Shown here piece by piece: positions 34,007 to 45,921 of a stretch of DNA of 64,000 nt. The notes beneath the pieces are model-generated. The model saw nothing but the letters and a program-made list of their open reading frames with translations, made no database searches and was not told the origin of the DNA. Source of the DNA: Cladophialophora immunda (lineage: Eukaryota > Ascomycota > Eurotiomycetes > Chaetothyriales > Herpotrichiellaceae); the NCBI RefSeq assembly GCF_000835495.1, contig NW_015622541.1, forward strand, positions 2,108,001-2,172,000, given 5' to 3'. Both the position numbers and the translations under genes were made by a program. The first letter of the stretch is position 1; each line of letters opens with the position of its first letter.

Positions 34007-35442
34007 CTATGCGGGAAGACTGGGTGTCGCGTTGAATGTCTGCCCACCAGAATCGACGGGCCTCGAGTAGATACAGGTCGCATAGAGACACTTGGGGACC
34101 GATTGAGGAAGAAACAGGCGCGAATGAGAACTTCTTCGAGTATGCAATGCAATCGAGGGTCAGGGCGATAGAGAGAAGCCGTTGGGAAGAGCTATCCTCA
34201 AGACCGGACGCGGTAAGGACAGTGAGGGCGCAGCGGTGGCCACCTTTGTGCTCGAACGGCGAATTGAGCGACGCGTGGGTTCGCAGCGAGGAGAGAAGAG
34301 AGTGACTCCTTGGAATGAGAGTGGCGTGCGCAGGGCGCAGATGCTGGGGACCCGAAAATAACGGTTTGTCGTGTGGCAACGGTATGGTAGATTCAAGAGA
34401 CGGTAATGAAGGAGTAGCGGGTAAAAACGAAGCCCTGATTTCCCCTGTCAAAAGCCGGCCATGATTGAAAAGAGCGAAAAAGGAAAGGAGGATGTTGTTT
34501 CAGGATTTGGTGGAGGTGCAGGGACGGAAGACGGAGTTTCTTGCTCAAGGGCTGGGTGGGATTGCTCAATCGACATGGGGGAGTGGAAGGGGGCCCTCAG
34601 GAACGGGCGAATTATTTTCAGGGACCAGGGCAGCCCAAGATTCTAGGTATTTGGGTATTTTGGGTGCAAGGCCTGTGGGAGGAGTCGGTTTGGCGAGGAT
34701 GGTTAGCGCCCTCGAAGGTCGCCCGGCGCCTGTTTTTTGGGGTGGTACCTTGGAGGCGACTAAGCGTAGGGTCTGGTCTGAGGGCGGTTTGTGGGGATCA
34801 CAGCACCACCACCCGCCCATCTGCAGGCTGCGGCCAGAGGCAGGCCACCAATTATCGAGATGCCCACACCGTTTGTCAGTGTCCAGATGGCATTTTGTAG
34901 CGCTCAATGCCCTGATTAGGTCCGGAGAAGGTTTTCTTTTTGATTGTTGATTTTATTCGGTCATCGCATGTGACTACATTGTTGCTTTTTCGTTCCTTTC
35001 GGACAAAACTGAGGGCACAAAGAGACTGACGGGTTTGCGCCCCTCTGAAACGGCACTCTCCGCCACGGGCCAGGCCTATCCTGGGCGCTTTTAGCCTTGG
35101 GAGGGCACCGCAGTGCCTAATGCCTTCACCTGAGTGCCCGACTTAGGTGGGATTGCCTGTCAATCTTGCCAATATTTTTTTCTCTTGCACCCGACCAAGA
35201 TTTGCGCACCTCTCGAGCCTCGATGCCCCACGTGCGAGTGCAACACCACCACCACCACGACTTTTTCTTCACTTCGTGCATGCCTTCACCACCACGCCCC
35301 TCTGGTCTATGGAGATCAGCTCGTCGGCTTTGTGAGATCCGCAGGTCTCTCAGATCTCACATCCGAGAAGTCACCACTGAGAGTTCCGCTTTCGAGTTGC
35401 CGACAAGCTGAAGCGCATCTTCCGGCCTTCTTCTTGCGTATA
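34007..35442. other. Divergent promoter region, SH3 adaptor / kinase
   Basis: 1.4 kb between two divergent genes. The kinase frame stays open back to 35134, but with an unnatural Cys/His/Thr-rich reading, so I treat this as leader. A plus-strand frame at 34465-34950 is not protein-like. Confidence 0.5.
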
Positions 35443-37461
35443 ATGGCGCAGGCTGACACCGGCCATCTTCTCCAAAGCCTGCGCCTGAGTTCGTCAAGTC
35501 ATGAAAACGACAGCACCCACAATGACTCCTCCTCCTCTCTGAACGACCTCCCCGGCGAGGTGAAAAGCTCCCCAGACAGGTTGCCTGTACCATCCCGCCC
35601 AACGTTCAGAAGCTCCGGGACAAGTCAAGATACCATCCGCCCAACGGCGACCCCTCCTGTGGACATACCGGCAACCAGCGAATCTCCCGCCGCAATCAGG
35701 GACTCTACGAGTCCTTCCAGCTACATAGATCAGTTCATGCGACGGCGAAACCCGTCGGTCAGCTTCGACAATGAGATCAAGCTTGACTCGGGACATCGGC
35801 AGAGCATGCAAGAGCCCTTAGAAAAGCCTTCGAAGGCTCGTGAGCGTGGGCGCTCGTTGTTTCAAGCCATGGCAGACGCCCAGAAGTCGTCTAGGGCGCA
35901 CAGTGAGTCAGAGCGGTCACACTATGATCCTGTCACAGGCAGGCACCTTCCCAGATACTCTCAAAGTCCGCCGAGGGAACAAGCCCGTGTTGGGGAGGGC
36001 CGTTTCCCTTTGCTGCAGACTACCGTGGATGCTCTAGCAAGAGAAACCCACCCAGACCTCCGGCATACCATGTCGATGCTCTCTGATTCCGCACTGTCTT
36101 CGGATGAGCAAGCCATCGCAACTCCGGATGTCGACAACTATTTGCTCTCTCCCGCAGTAGCCTCGCCCTTCGCGGGGCAGGCGTTCTCCTACGACGAACC
36201 CAAACCATTCCGACGCACTGCGTCGCAGAGATGGCGAGAAGGCGACACCAGCGCCTCTCCGCAAGACTTCTTTGCCCGGGCAGGGAGTTTGCGCAACAAA
36301 AGCATGCGCGATATCGCAGGCCGGGCATCTCGGCGGGACACATCGGGCTCTGCCACACGATCACCGAGATCAGCCGCCTCCTCGTATCTGCGGGCATTTT
36401 CCATGAGCAGTGGAACGAATGGTGAGGGAGCTGACGTGGGACCTCTCACCTGCGACTCCGAAGGCCAGACCATTGGCGATGATTACGTGTTAGGCAAGCA
36501 GATCGGATATGGAGGTTTCAGCACGATCAGGCAAGTGACACAACTTCAAGACAGTAATCATCGCCTACTCGCTGTCAAGATTGTCCGTCGCCAGATCGAG
36601 GGTAAGAACGAGACGGAGAACGAGCAAGCTCAAGCCGAGTTTGAACACGAGGTTGAGCTATGGCGGTTCCTCAACCATCCCAATATCCTCCCTCTCGAGG
36701 CGGTCTACAAACTGGACGACGCGACTTTCTGCTTCATTCCGCTCAACACTGGCGGCACGCTCTTTGACCTTGTTCGGGCCAACCGCAAAGGGGTTGCGCA
36801 GGAGTTTTCCAAAAGCTATTCCTACCAACTGGCCTCGGCATTGCGGTACCTCCACCTCGACGCACGCGTCGTTCACCGTGACGTGAAGCTAGAAAATTGC
36901 CTGATAGAGCCAAGCAATGATGGAGGACCAGGCCTTCTTCGTCTCTGTGACTTTGGTATGGCAGAGTGGCTCTCGACGGACAGCATGTCTGGCCCACCCA
37001 GCCCAGAGTTCAACGATGCCGACCGGCCTCCACGGAAACCGTTCGGCCCAGCTGACACGTCGACCTCTGCATTTGCAGGCGGCAGCCTTGAGTATGCCGC
37101 TCCCGAGATCCTGCGAATTGCGGAACGCATCAAAGCTGATGTCCCGGTGGAGCGTGCCATTGTATCGCCCGCGGTTGACATTTGGGCATACGGCGTCTGT
37201 GTCTACAGCATGATTGTAGGTTCGCGGCCATTCCAGAACTCTTTTCAGCCTCGAGTGGTCATGGCGATCCTGGGTGGAGATTGGAACCGGGCACTACTTT
37301 CAGACAAAGGCGGAACCGATGCTCACGAGCTGGTCAGTGGATGCCTTGAAATGGACGAAGTCTTGCGCTGGGACATTACGAGAGTGGTCGATTGTGCCTG
37401 GCTTGAAGAACTCGCTGGTCAGGAGGACAACCAACAGGGTATGAATGGTTGGCGACTATGA
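35443..37461 (+). CDS. Serine/threonine protein kinase with long N-terminal region
   Basis: Single exon, 672 aa from the ATG at 35443 (MAQADTGHLLQSLRL). Residues 1-345 are Ser-rich and disordered. The kinase domain starts near 347 with DDYVLGKQIGYGGFSTIRQV (glycine loop), has AVKIVRR (Lys379), VHRDVKLEN (catalytic Asp480) and LCDFGMAEW (Asp503). Between DFG and the APE motif (YAAPEIL) lies an insert of about 35 residues. After it DIWAYGVCVYSMIVGSRPF is normal. All key catalytic residues are present, so it should be active. The subfamily is not clear; the fungal look, with a long N-terminus and the kinase at the C-terminus, resembles Hal/Npr1-type kinases, but I would not insist. Confidence 0.85.
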   Translation: MAQADTGHLLQSLRLSSSSHENDSTHNDSSSSLNDLPGEVKSSPDRLPVPSRPTFRSSGTSQDTIRPTATPPVDIPATSESPAAIRDSTSPSSYIDQFMRRRNPSVSFDNEIKLDSGHRQSMQEPLEKPSKARERGRSLFQAMADAQKSSRAHSESERSHYDPVTGRHLPRYSQSPPREQARVGEGRFPLLQTTVDALARETHPDLRHTMSMLSDSALSSDEQAIATPDVDNYLLSPAVASPFAGQAFSYDEPKPFRRTASQRWREGDTSASPQDFFARAGSLRNKSMRDIAGRASRRDTSGSATRSPRSAASSYLRAFSMSSGTNGEGADVGPLTCDSEGQTIGDDYVLGKQIGYGGFSTIRQVTQLQDSNHRLLAVKIVRRQIEGKNETENEQAQAEFEHEVELWRFLNHPNILPLEAVYKLDDATFCFIPLNTGGTLFDLVRANRKGVAQEFSKSYSYQLASALRYLHLDARVVHRDVKLENCLIEPSNDGGPGLLRLCDFGMAEWLSTDSMSGPPSPEFNDADRPPRKPFGPADTSTSAFAGGSLEYAAPEILRIAERIKADVPVERAIVSPAVDIWAYGVCVYSMIVGSRPFQNSFQPRVVMAILGGDWNRALLSDKGGTDAHELVSGCLEMDEVLRWDITRVVDCAWLEELAGQEDNQQGMNGWRL

Positions 37462-38866
37462 TGTGAAAGACATGAAACAACAAGCTCCATCATGGATTGG
37501 AAAGGATGGGGGCTCTACTTGGACCTTTCGGTTTGTCTTCGACGACCAGGCGCCCCTCTCAGGACGTACTTTGGGATGGTGTGCAAGGTGGAATGTACGG
37601 CCATCGAATCATTGACGTGAACGACGACGACGTTGGGTTTGAGCTTACCGTGGCTCTGCGCGATGTGGATCCATTTTACGACTGCGACGAAACGAATCTC
37701 TCTCTCTCTCTCTCTCTCTCTTCTTTCACAGACTTTCGCTTTTACATCTTTGGCGGCAAGGTGTTTTTTTCTCGGGCGGGACAGAGACTTCATGTGCTTT
37801 GAGAAGAGCAAGCGACTGTTAATGTACGATTTGTATACTACGATTAACGCACGATAAATTAAATTCCCAGAACTCAGGCTCGACAATTGGGTACAGGCGT
37901 TCTCATCTTCGTTTTGCTTTTGAAGCGGGTTTCGACGGCTGGAGCTGAGGTTGTCGGCGTAGCCACGATGTCCCGGCGGTGCTGAAGTGCCTATCACCCA
38001 CACCTCTAGACCCATCGCTCCCAACTGAAAAGCTGCACATGTCATCTCACGAGTCCAGCCTGGGTAGGTAGGTACGAGGTAACTTGGGAGAGTACCGAGT
38101 ACTCCACACCATCGCAGTGGAAATAAGCGATGCACTAGACCAAGTAAAGTAACACACCCGCCCGGCGAAACCTAATCGAGGCACCTCTGCCTGCCAACAC
38201 CTCAGCATAAACCATGTCTCCTTGGTAGGCATATTGCTCATTGTATGCATTCGAATTCGTTAGGTCTGTATGCGTGGACATATATTGGTGTTCAGATCAG
38301 CCGCCCGCCTCCAAACGAAAGGACGGCCTCGCCCGGGGTATTCGTTATCAACAAGGTGCAAGTGAAAGTGAGTGCAAGCAGCTCCCCCCGCCCAGCCTGC
38401 CAAATAATATCCCTCGAATGAGCCGCCGAGGACCCACCGACCCAAAAAGCGCTTACCATAAAAGGCAATGGAGCCGTATTGCTTCCCCCCCTTTCTCTGG
38501 CTGTCCCTCCTCTCTCATTTCTTCCTCCCCCGCTGTCTGTTGCGTCTCCTACAGACCTTACTCCTCCAACTCGCTCTTCCCCTCCCTCCTCGTTGGCTAC
38601 CTAGGTAGGGCCCTCTCCAATAACCGGACGAGTTGCACGGCGCGTGTTGTGTGTGAGAGAAGAACCTAGGTAAACTCTGGAGTAAACGAATGAATCGAAA
38701 ACGAAAAAAAGCCAACAACCTGTCTGGGCCCCCGCTTAAACGCCCACCTTTCCCCTCCCAGTTTCCCCCCATACCCTTTGTGTGTGTATGTATGTGTTGT
38801 TATAGCCGCGGTGGTTTCCGGGGAGGGAAAATATCCCAAAGATTCATAATTTTATCTCGCTTTGAT
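37462..38866. other. Intergenic, convergent kinase / esterase
   Basis: 1.4 kb without a supported gene. Contains a TC dinucleotide repeat (37697-37720), GGTAGGTAGGTA near 38064 and two CCTAGGTA palindromes (38598-38607 and 38664-38672). Confidence 0.5.
37697..37720. repeat. TC dinucleotide microsatellite
   Basis: Twelve perfect TC units, read directly. Confidence 0.9.
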
Positions 38867-40144
38867 TCACGCAAACACCCTGCGCAGCTCGTCGCAGATA
38901 TCCGTGATGGCGGTCCGGCCGGCCTCCAGCACGGCGTCCATGGCCAGGAAGGGGTGCGGCATGCCCTGCATGACGGTGACGGTGGCGGCGACGCCGTTGG
39001 CGCGCAGGCGGCGGGCGTACTCCTCGCCGTCGTGGCGGAGCACGTCGAGCTCGCCGACGAGGATGTGCGCGGGGGCCAGGCGCGCGAAGACAGCGTCGGG
39101 CGCCAGCAGCGGCGACGCCTCGCGGTGCGCCCAGTCGGCCGGGTCCGGGAGGTAGTGGCGCCGGTACCACAGCATCTTCTTCGCGGGCAGGTGTGCCGTG
39201 AACTCGAACGCCTTCCAGCTGGGGCTCGAGTGCGGCGTCGCCGTGTTGTCCGTCACCGGCACCACCAGCACCTGCGCCCGGATCGAGACGCCCGGCGGCG
39301 GGCGCAGCGCCGCCTTCTGCGCCACCACGGCCGCGATGTTCGCCCCGGCCGACGCCCCCGTGATGGCGACCTTGTTCAGGTCCACGTCGAGCCGCTCCTC
39401 GCCCTCCCGCGACGTCGCCCACAGAAAGGCCTCCCACGAGTCGTGGATGGCGGCCGGCCAAGGGTCCTCGGGCGCAAGCCTGTTCTCTCTCTCAACAAGA
39501 GAGGCGAGGGTCAGACAAGAGATCCTAGCATTGGCAATGCTCACCAAACAAGATAGGGTTTTTGTTGTTGTTTCTTGCTGTGTTTTGGCTCGTTGAGGCC
39601 GAGATTCTGCTTGCCTGTCCCCCTCTTTCTTTTGGTTCGCTAGAAGGAAAGGGGACATTCATGGGGTGAGAAAAAGGGGGCGTTCTAACCTATAGTCCGT
39701 GGTGATCACCACCGCCTGAGCTCGGACACAAATGTTGGTGCACACGGTGTTCTCGGTGTCGATGTCCCCGAACACCCACCCTCCGCCATGGTAGTACAGC
39801 ACCAACGGCCAGCCGGATCGGGGTGGGATGCCCGGTGGGGTGAAGCACCGGATGAGGATGGTCGGCCCAGCGGTCTCTCGTCGTGGGATGGACACGTCCT
39901 GGACGCTGCCCACGGGCAACGGCTTGCTGTGGCAGGGAGGCACGCTCCGGCTCCCTCGCGCCACCGACACGGGCAGGTGGTGGACCTGTTGTGCGTTGAG
40001 GATGTACTTGTTGTAGAAGGCGACGTATTCGGGATGCAGGCGGTCCTTGACGCTGGGGTGAAGAGGGTAGGGTGGGTGGTGGAGTTGGGCTACCATTTCG
40101 GCGAGGTGCACTATGCAAGGGCCGTCGAGGGGAGGTGTAGGCAT
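38867..40144 (-). CDS. HSL-family alpha/beta-hydrolase (esterase/lipase)
   Basis: Two exons on the minus strand: 40144-39690 and 39479-38867, 355 aa. The N-terminal half ends in VLYYHGGGWVFGD, the HGGG oxyanion motif typical of hormone-sensitive-lipase-like enzymes (His119). ITTDYR joins across a 210 bp intron to LAPEDPWPAAIHD. The nucleophile elbow is TGASAGAN with Ser195, and the acid and His sites are seen in LVGELDVLRHDGEEY and GMPHPF. No signal peptide, so probably intracellular; substrates are likely short-chain esters. Exon 2 is extremely GC-rich with many GCG/GGC codons, which opens long antisense frames on the other strand; those are shadows. Confidence 0.9.
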
Positions 40145-42992
40145 GAAACCGCTTAGGCCATCGAGGGAACAAAGGGCGGCGAGTGTGTGCTTTGGGAAGA
40201 GGAGAGGAGGGAGGGAGGGGGAGTGGGAAGATTCCTTTTTGGTCGTTTCCCTTGTTCAAATATTAATATACATAGCTTTCCAACGTTTGGGCCAAAGTAC
40301 CACAAGGAAATGGCCAAGGCAAAAGCTCTTCCCTTAGGACCTTAGGGTAGTCGGTCGGGTTAGCTAGCTAGCCCAGTAGCAAGTCGAGTGGGTTGCCACA
40401 GATTTCGGTGCCACTGCTGGGGTTCTGGCTCTTGCGATGGACAGGGCCGCTGGCTCCTCCCCTGGTGGTACAGGGCCTTTCCTGGAGGGAAGCTTTTCCA
40501 AGGCCCGAGCCAACCGCTATGGCGGGACATGTCACTTGGACTACTCAGCTCGCCAGGTGTCTAGGAGAGAGGAACCACTTTGTTGCTTTGTTAGCGGGCC
40601 TCGTGGTGTTGCCTCTAATGCCCTCTTAGTCTGCTAAAGTAGTAACACGGCTGCACCAGGGATTGATTATGCCCAAGGGTCCAGCCTCCTCCTCCTCGTC
40701 CTCGTCTTTCGTCGTTGCTTGCTGGCTTCCTCGTCCTCCTGCCTGTAGGCCAATAGGGTACAAGGTCGAGGTACTCTTTGACATTTCCAGCCCCCAAAAA
40801 AGTCGTGTTGCCGTGAGATCAATCGCGCGCATCTCCGGATTTGTCCATTCTATTGGTTGCAATGCTGACCACGGCCGCGGGCGAGTGGTGGTTTGTGCCC
40901 TGTGTACACAGTAGTAGTGCGTGGGAAGCCAGATGTGAAATGTGTGAAAGCAACACAGCGGGCTTGCATTATCATGGACCATGGCCCCCGCCGCCCCTCT
41001 TCCCCCATAGAGGGCTGTGATCGAGGCGCGTCTTCTGGTTGCACACAAGAGGGCGACCTACTCTTTGCGTGGGGATCTGTTGCAAAAAGTGGATTCGTAG
41101 GAGGGTACGGAGTACAAGGGGGGGCGACACAGGAAGCACAGGATATCCCACTCCCTTCCTTGGTCTTGGAAGTACCACGGACAAGTTGTAGACTGACCTG
41201 ACTCTGCGAGAAGACTCAGTCACGCTACGCATGCTGTGCAACGGAGCCTTTTTTTTCCCCTTCCCCTCTGGCAAAAATGCTCATCCATGGGTCGATGGGC
41301 CTCCAATTAGTGGCCGCCCAGGGCACGACTAGTCCAGGTATCACGGAGTATGGCCCTCCGAGGAGGTCCAGGCTGTCCCTGTTGTTTGCTGCTGGTGCTG
41401 TTGCTGCTGGTGCTCATGCTGCCAAACCAAAATCACACGCAGCGTTCGAGTCGTCGATTATTGATTGATGCGGCGGCCCCAGTTTCGATTCGACTAGGTG
41501 GCTAGGGGTAGCCGGGCTTGGTGGGCAGATCATCCAAATCACGGACCCTTCAGCTTTCGTCGTTGATTCCCTGCAACCTGGAACAACCGAGCCAACGCCT
41601 GGACGACTGGACTGAGGACTCGGAGCAACACGCAGCGCAAGCGGGTCTTTGCTGGTTTGCCGAAGGAGCACACGAATCGGAGCGGCGAGCCACCCCGGCT
41701 GCTTTGCTTTCTCGCGGCTTGCAGGGCTTGCAGCCTGCAGCCTGCAGCTCTGCCTGTGAGGCTATGCAGATTAGAACCAGCTATTCTTCCCGGGTTTGGA
41801 ATTCAGATGATACCGACTACTGCTGGCACGGGTACCTAGCCCTCAGCTCGCTCTGGGGGGGGCTATGTGCCCAGCGCGAAACGAAAAGCTCGGAGAATTA
41901 CCACCGCCGTGGGATCGCCGTGGTATTTCTTTTTTGGCTTGCAGAACGCCCCCCAAGGCTCTAAGCTTGACTAGAGTCCCCCCGTCCCAGGCGTCCCCCT
42001 TTCTCCCAGGGCAAGGGAACAGGGGGGGGAAAGGAAGAAAGGGTAGTAAGTACGTACGGTAGAGGTACTTTACCCTTTTCTAACCGATTTCTAGCGAGAA
42101 GTTCCAGACTTTCGCGCCCGAAGGGGGGGGGACGAGAAACGAGGGACGAGGCGGTCCTCGAAATCAGGAAAATAGAGGACGATCGTTGTTGTGCATCTGC
42201 CCTCCCTTCGGGGACTCTTCCCCGCTGGGACCCCCAGGATGTCACTCTAATGCTCGCGCAGCCCGAGGGGGAGGAGGACGAGCAAGGACAAGAATTGAGG
42301 ACATGATTGTCGGTCGTGCAACCATTACTCCGTCCTTACTCATGCTCTGGCTGATCCTGATGCTGCTGCTGCTCTCTGTAAAACGCACCCGTGTTGTAAC
42401 CCCCCGCGCAATGGCGTTATGGTCCTCAGGCCACAACCTCGACCACCACTCCGCGTAGCTGCTTGGACCACATGGACATTGGTCGAATTGGAATTTGGCA
42501 TGGTCATGCGCCTTTTGTCCACGCTTAGCCCCGTCCGAGAAGGGCATAAGATGCGCACATCGACAAGTCAACCACTGCAGGACGACTCGGTGGGAGACGA
42601 GTAGACGTTTCGACACTGTGCATTGAGGGTGAGATAGCAAAACTGCCTAATCGAGTAATCCCGGCTCGACCACGACTTGGCGAACCTCGTCCCAAGCATA
42701 TAAGCGAAAAGAGCCCCCGAATGGAAAAGAAATCCTTACGAGTATCCCGTTTGCTTAAATGAATAACGCCTCGCATCCCTCTGGTGGGTTTACTTCGACC
42801 TACTGCAACAATGGCATCCAGAGAAAAAGCCTAAAGAATTGTGATATCCTCCAGCTTCGGGCACTGGCCGAAAATACGAGCCCGTATCCGTTTGCCAGTC
42901 TCGCCAGTGCCTGTTCACCGGCAAAAGCATTATTTACTACCTAGAACCTATTTGTTTCACAGAGCTCTTGAACAGCTTCTAGCCAGGAAGCG
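40145..42992. other. Longest gene-free stretch (2.8 kb)
   Basis: Lies between the esterase start and the permease stop, both minus strand. Rich in short homopolymers (A, C and G runs) and GCTGCT-type repeats near 41380-41420. Many frames are open on both strands, but none shows family features, TM pattern or plausible introns that I could join. Confidence 0.5.
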
Positions 42993-44967
42993 TTATTCAG
43001 CGGTGATACCATCAGACGCTGGGGGTCCTTTGTACGCCTTCCGAGCGTAGACAAAGTACCAGACAGCAGAGATGAACATGAACCCAACAAAGACGACGCT
43101 GGCGTAGTTCATCGTCACCACTGTGACTGGCAAAGCTGTGGGCATGCTGAACAACACCACCTCAAACCCGATCCAGCACAGAGCAACGCCATTAGCAATG
43201 GGGCCGATGATACGACCACAGTTCCAGCGCGCCGTGGAGACCTCTCTCCGTCGATGCAGAACGCTGATCGTGATGGGGATGGCATAGGACACGGCCAATC
43301 CAATCACACCGACTGATACAAAGGCGAGGAAGGCGGATGATGATCCAAGATAGATCAGACCAAGCAGCATTTGCACCACGGTCGTGAGCATCAAGGCATA
43401 GACAGGAACTCCGAGGCGGCCGTTGACTTTGGACCAAACACGAGACAGTGGAATGGCATCATCCCGAGCAAATGCCCACGTACAGCGCGACGCGGCCACG
43501 GTGATGCTGATGCTGCAGAACAGTGTGATCATCAAGACGAGGAACTGGTTCCATCAATTAGCTGCTGAGCCTGAAGCGAGGTGAAGGAGAGATTATTGCC
43601 ATAAAGAGAACAGCTTTTTACAAAGGAGGAACTTACGATGAGGCCCAGACCACCTCCGGGCGTGCCCATAACGGTGTGAAAGATATAGGGGAGTGCCTGA
43701 CCGTATGGCGCTGCGATGACGTCTTCCAAGGGAGGCAGGGTGAAGCAGATCGGCAAGATGAAGAACAAGCCTGCAAAGCCACCCACAGGCACACAAAGAC
43801 TGATGGCTGTGGGAACCTTGACAGTGGGATTTGAGCACTCCTCCGCCATGGCTGAAATCATTCCAATAGCCGAGAATGTGTATGCGGCGGGCAGCAGACC
43901 GATGAAGAATGTGAAACCTCCCCAACCAGAGAACGACTTGTCGTAGTGGCCGAGCGCATAGCCCGCGCTATGTCTCCCAACGTCCGCTTTGACCGAGAGT
44001 GCGATGAGAATAATGATGATGCTCAGAGCTGTCCAGGCCGCACAAATGGTATCGACCATGGGCAGGAACCGATTCGCGAAGGTGCAGATGACCAGGGTCA
44101 TCAAGCAAATGGCGTAGAAAATCAAGAGCAATTGCCAGTCCTTCGCGACCCAATCTGGATGATACATTGCAACGGTGGCAACGATAAGCGAGGCGAATCC
44201 GAAATTGACCGAGAGCGCTATATCCAGTCAGCTCTTCAGCCCGGGCAGAGCGTTCAATACTTGGATGTCAAAGATAAATCGCTTGCTTCCATGTCGTGAA
44301 CTCCGATATAGGCCGAAATTCGCATTCATAGTCACCTGAACAGCGACGAAATGTTCCAACATGTTCAGACGAAGCAGAAACCAGACGCTTGAGGACTCCT
44401 ATTCATATGTTCAAGAATCAATGGAGCCCAGAACCCAGTCTAGGCCCCTTTCCTTCAAGCCGCCAACATCCCAAAAAGCGAGGAACAGCAAACGAACAAA
44501 GGCACTGCCGGAAAATGCAAGAGAGATCACTCACTGATTGTCCAGTTTCCTATAAGCCACGTCCACCCGGTGATGAATGACAAAGTGGTCTTGCCCCTGC
44601 CGGCCAGTTGAAAGGACCAATAATACGGTCCAGCTGAGGTAGGATATCTCGACGCCAGCTCGCTCAAGGAGAGTGCAACGCATTCATCCAGGGCGAGAAC
44701 AACAATCCAGCCCACGAACATTGCAAGCGGGCCTCCGCCATAGATGGCGGAAATCAGTGGACCACCCTCCCCGTAAGGGATGGCGGCGATGGCCAAGGAC
44801 TGAAACAGGAGCGTTGCCATTGATCGATTGCGGCTCAGTTCAGGCTTGTACCCCAGCTTGTCCAGCACGGTGATATCGTCGATGCTGCCGGCTCGAAGAG
44901 AGTTCTTTCTCCCGTCGATGATGGGGACGTTGCCCTCCGGAGGGGCCTTTTCTGCGTCGATGGTCAT
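42993..44967 (-). CDS. Amino-acid/GABA permease (APC superfamily)
   Basis: Three exons on the minus strand: 44967-44535, 44217-43637, 43544-42993, 521 aa. N-terminal cytosolic part with LDKLGYKPELSRNRS, as in fungal GABA/choline permeases, then about 12 TM helices. Conserved APC features are GGPLISAIYGGGP in TM1-2, SELASRYPTSAGPYYW, MAEECSNPTVKVPTAI and WAFARDDAIPLS. The transporter should sit in the plasma membrane and import a small amine or amino acid with protons. The first intron is long for this window (317 bp); the join ATC A|CG restores ITLSVNFG. The second intron is 92 bp. It is divergent from the ammonium transporter, with GATA motifs between them, which supports control by nitrogen supply. 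Confidence 0.92.
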
Positions 44968-45921
44968 GGTGGCGGCGAGACTCTGTCCAAAACAACAGAA
45001 TGTTTGGGAGTAGGGATAAGGGTGAGAAGGGACGAGTTTTTCTCAACCACAGGGCGGGCCGAGGCTTCTTATTATTGCGCACGTCCACGTTCTTAGCACG
45101 ACGAATTCTCGGCCATGCTGTCGAGGTTTGAACGAGCCTGCTAGTGCTTGGGAATAGGCGGAGGCGAAAGTGCCTCCCGAAATCAGAATCCTAGGATGGG
45201 GGAGGGGTGGTGAGCAAGCCAGCGTAGCGCGATAAAGCATTCGTTTGATATGGGAGACTGGGAAACATACCCTCTTTCGGCCTAGGCCTGGTGGATGCTT
45301 GATTACCAGCTTCCCCCCGACTTCAGGGCTCCAGACTAGACTCTTATCAGCACCCAATCATCGGGCCCCAGGGCTGCTTAGCCCCCTAGAAGCTATCTTG
45401 GAAGGGTGGTTCGTGAGAAGCCAGACAACACGACAGTTGTCATTGCCTCGGGGCGTAGGCGGTTTTGGATTCTGGAGAACCCCGTCGTAATGGACATTGT
45501 CCGCTCGGCCTATTGGCAGGAGCGTCACAGTGACCAAAAACCATGTGTCCATCAATGCAGGTACCCCAGGAAGCTCCTGCTAGATGGACTTAGGGCCTGG
45601 AGCTCTCCCGGTTCAAGCACCGTCGAAGTGATGACAGACTTCTGGATCTCGGAACGGTGGAGAAGGAAGGCGACAGCGAGGAGCGAAGCTGGCGCGACGC
45701 TGGCACGCCCAATAACGTGGGCGACGTGCTGATGCAGACCCAGTGTGCCGAGACCGTGGCTCGATTGGCAGATTGCACGCGAGAGATAAGACGAGGCAAG
45801 GAGGATAAGAGCTCCGCCACAGCCTCGTGAGCTATTCTCATCGCGAGATACAATTGTTCCCTTTCCTCCGTATCGTCCTGGCTTTTCCCGTGAGCTGAGG
45901 CAATTTTCTTGCGTCTGTGCC
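44968..45921. other. Divergent promoter shared by permease and ammonium transporter
   Basis: 954 bases with no gene. It holds at least six GATA-factor type motifs, described separately. Confidence 0.6.
45015..45809. promoter_or_regulatory. Cluster of GATA (AreA-type) motifs
   Basis: HGATAR-like sites read directly: GATAAG at 45015-45020, GATAAA at 45231-45236, CTTATC at 45343-45348 (reverse), CTATCT at 45393-45398 (reverse), GATAAG at 45785-45790 and GATAAG at 45804-45809. The last pair lies about 115-135 bases before the ammonium-transporter ATG. In filamentous fungi AreA/NIT2 binds such sites, often in pairs, to switch on nitrogen-uptake genes. Binding here is inferred. Confidence 0.55.

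Noticed and set aside
34465..34950. 161-codon frame between the SH3 adaptor and kinase
   Set aside because: Gly/Trp-rich low-quality reading with no family features; it lies in a divergent promoter region.
35134..35442. N-terminal extension of the kinase
   Set aside because: The in-frame stretch is Cys/His/Thr-rich and unlike the Ser-rich kinase N-terminus; 35443 is the first good start.
38690..39556. Long plus-strand frame opposite the esterase
   Set aside because: It is antisense to a clear hydrolase and arises from GC-rich codons; Arg/His/Gly-rich with no domain.
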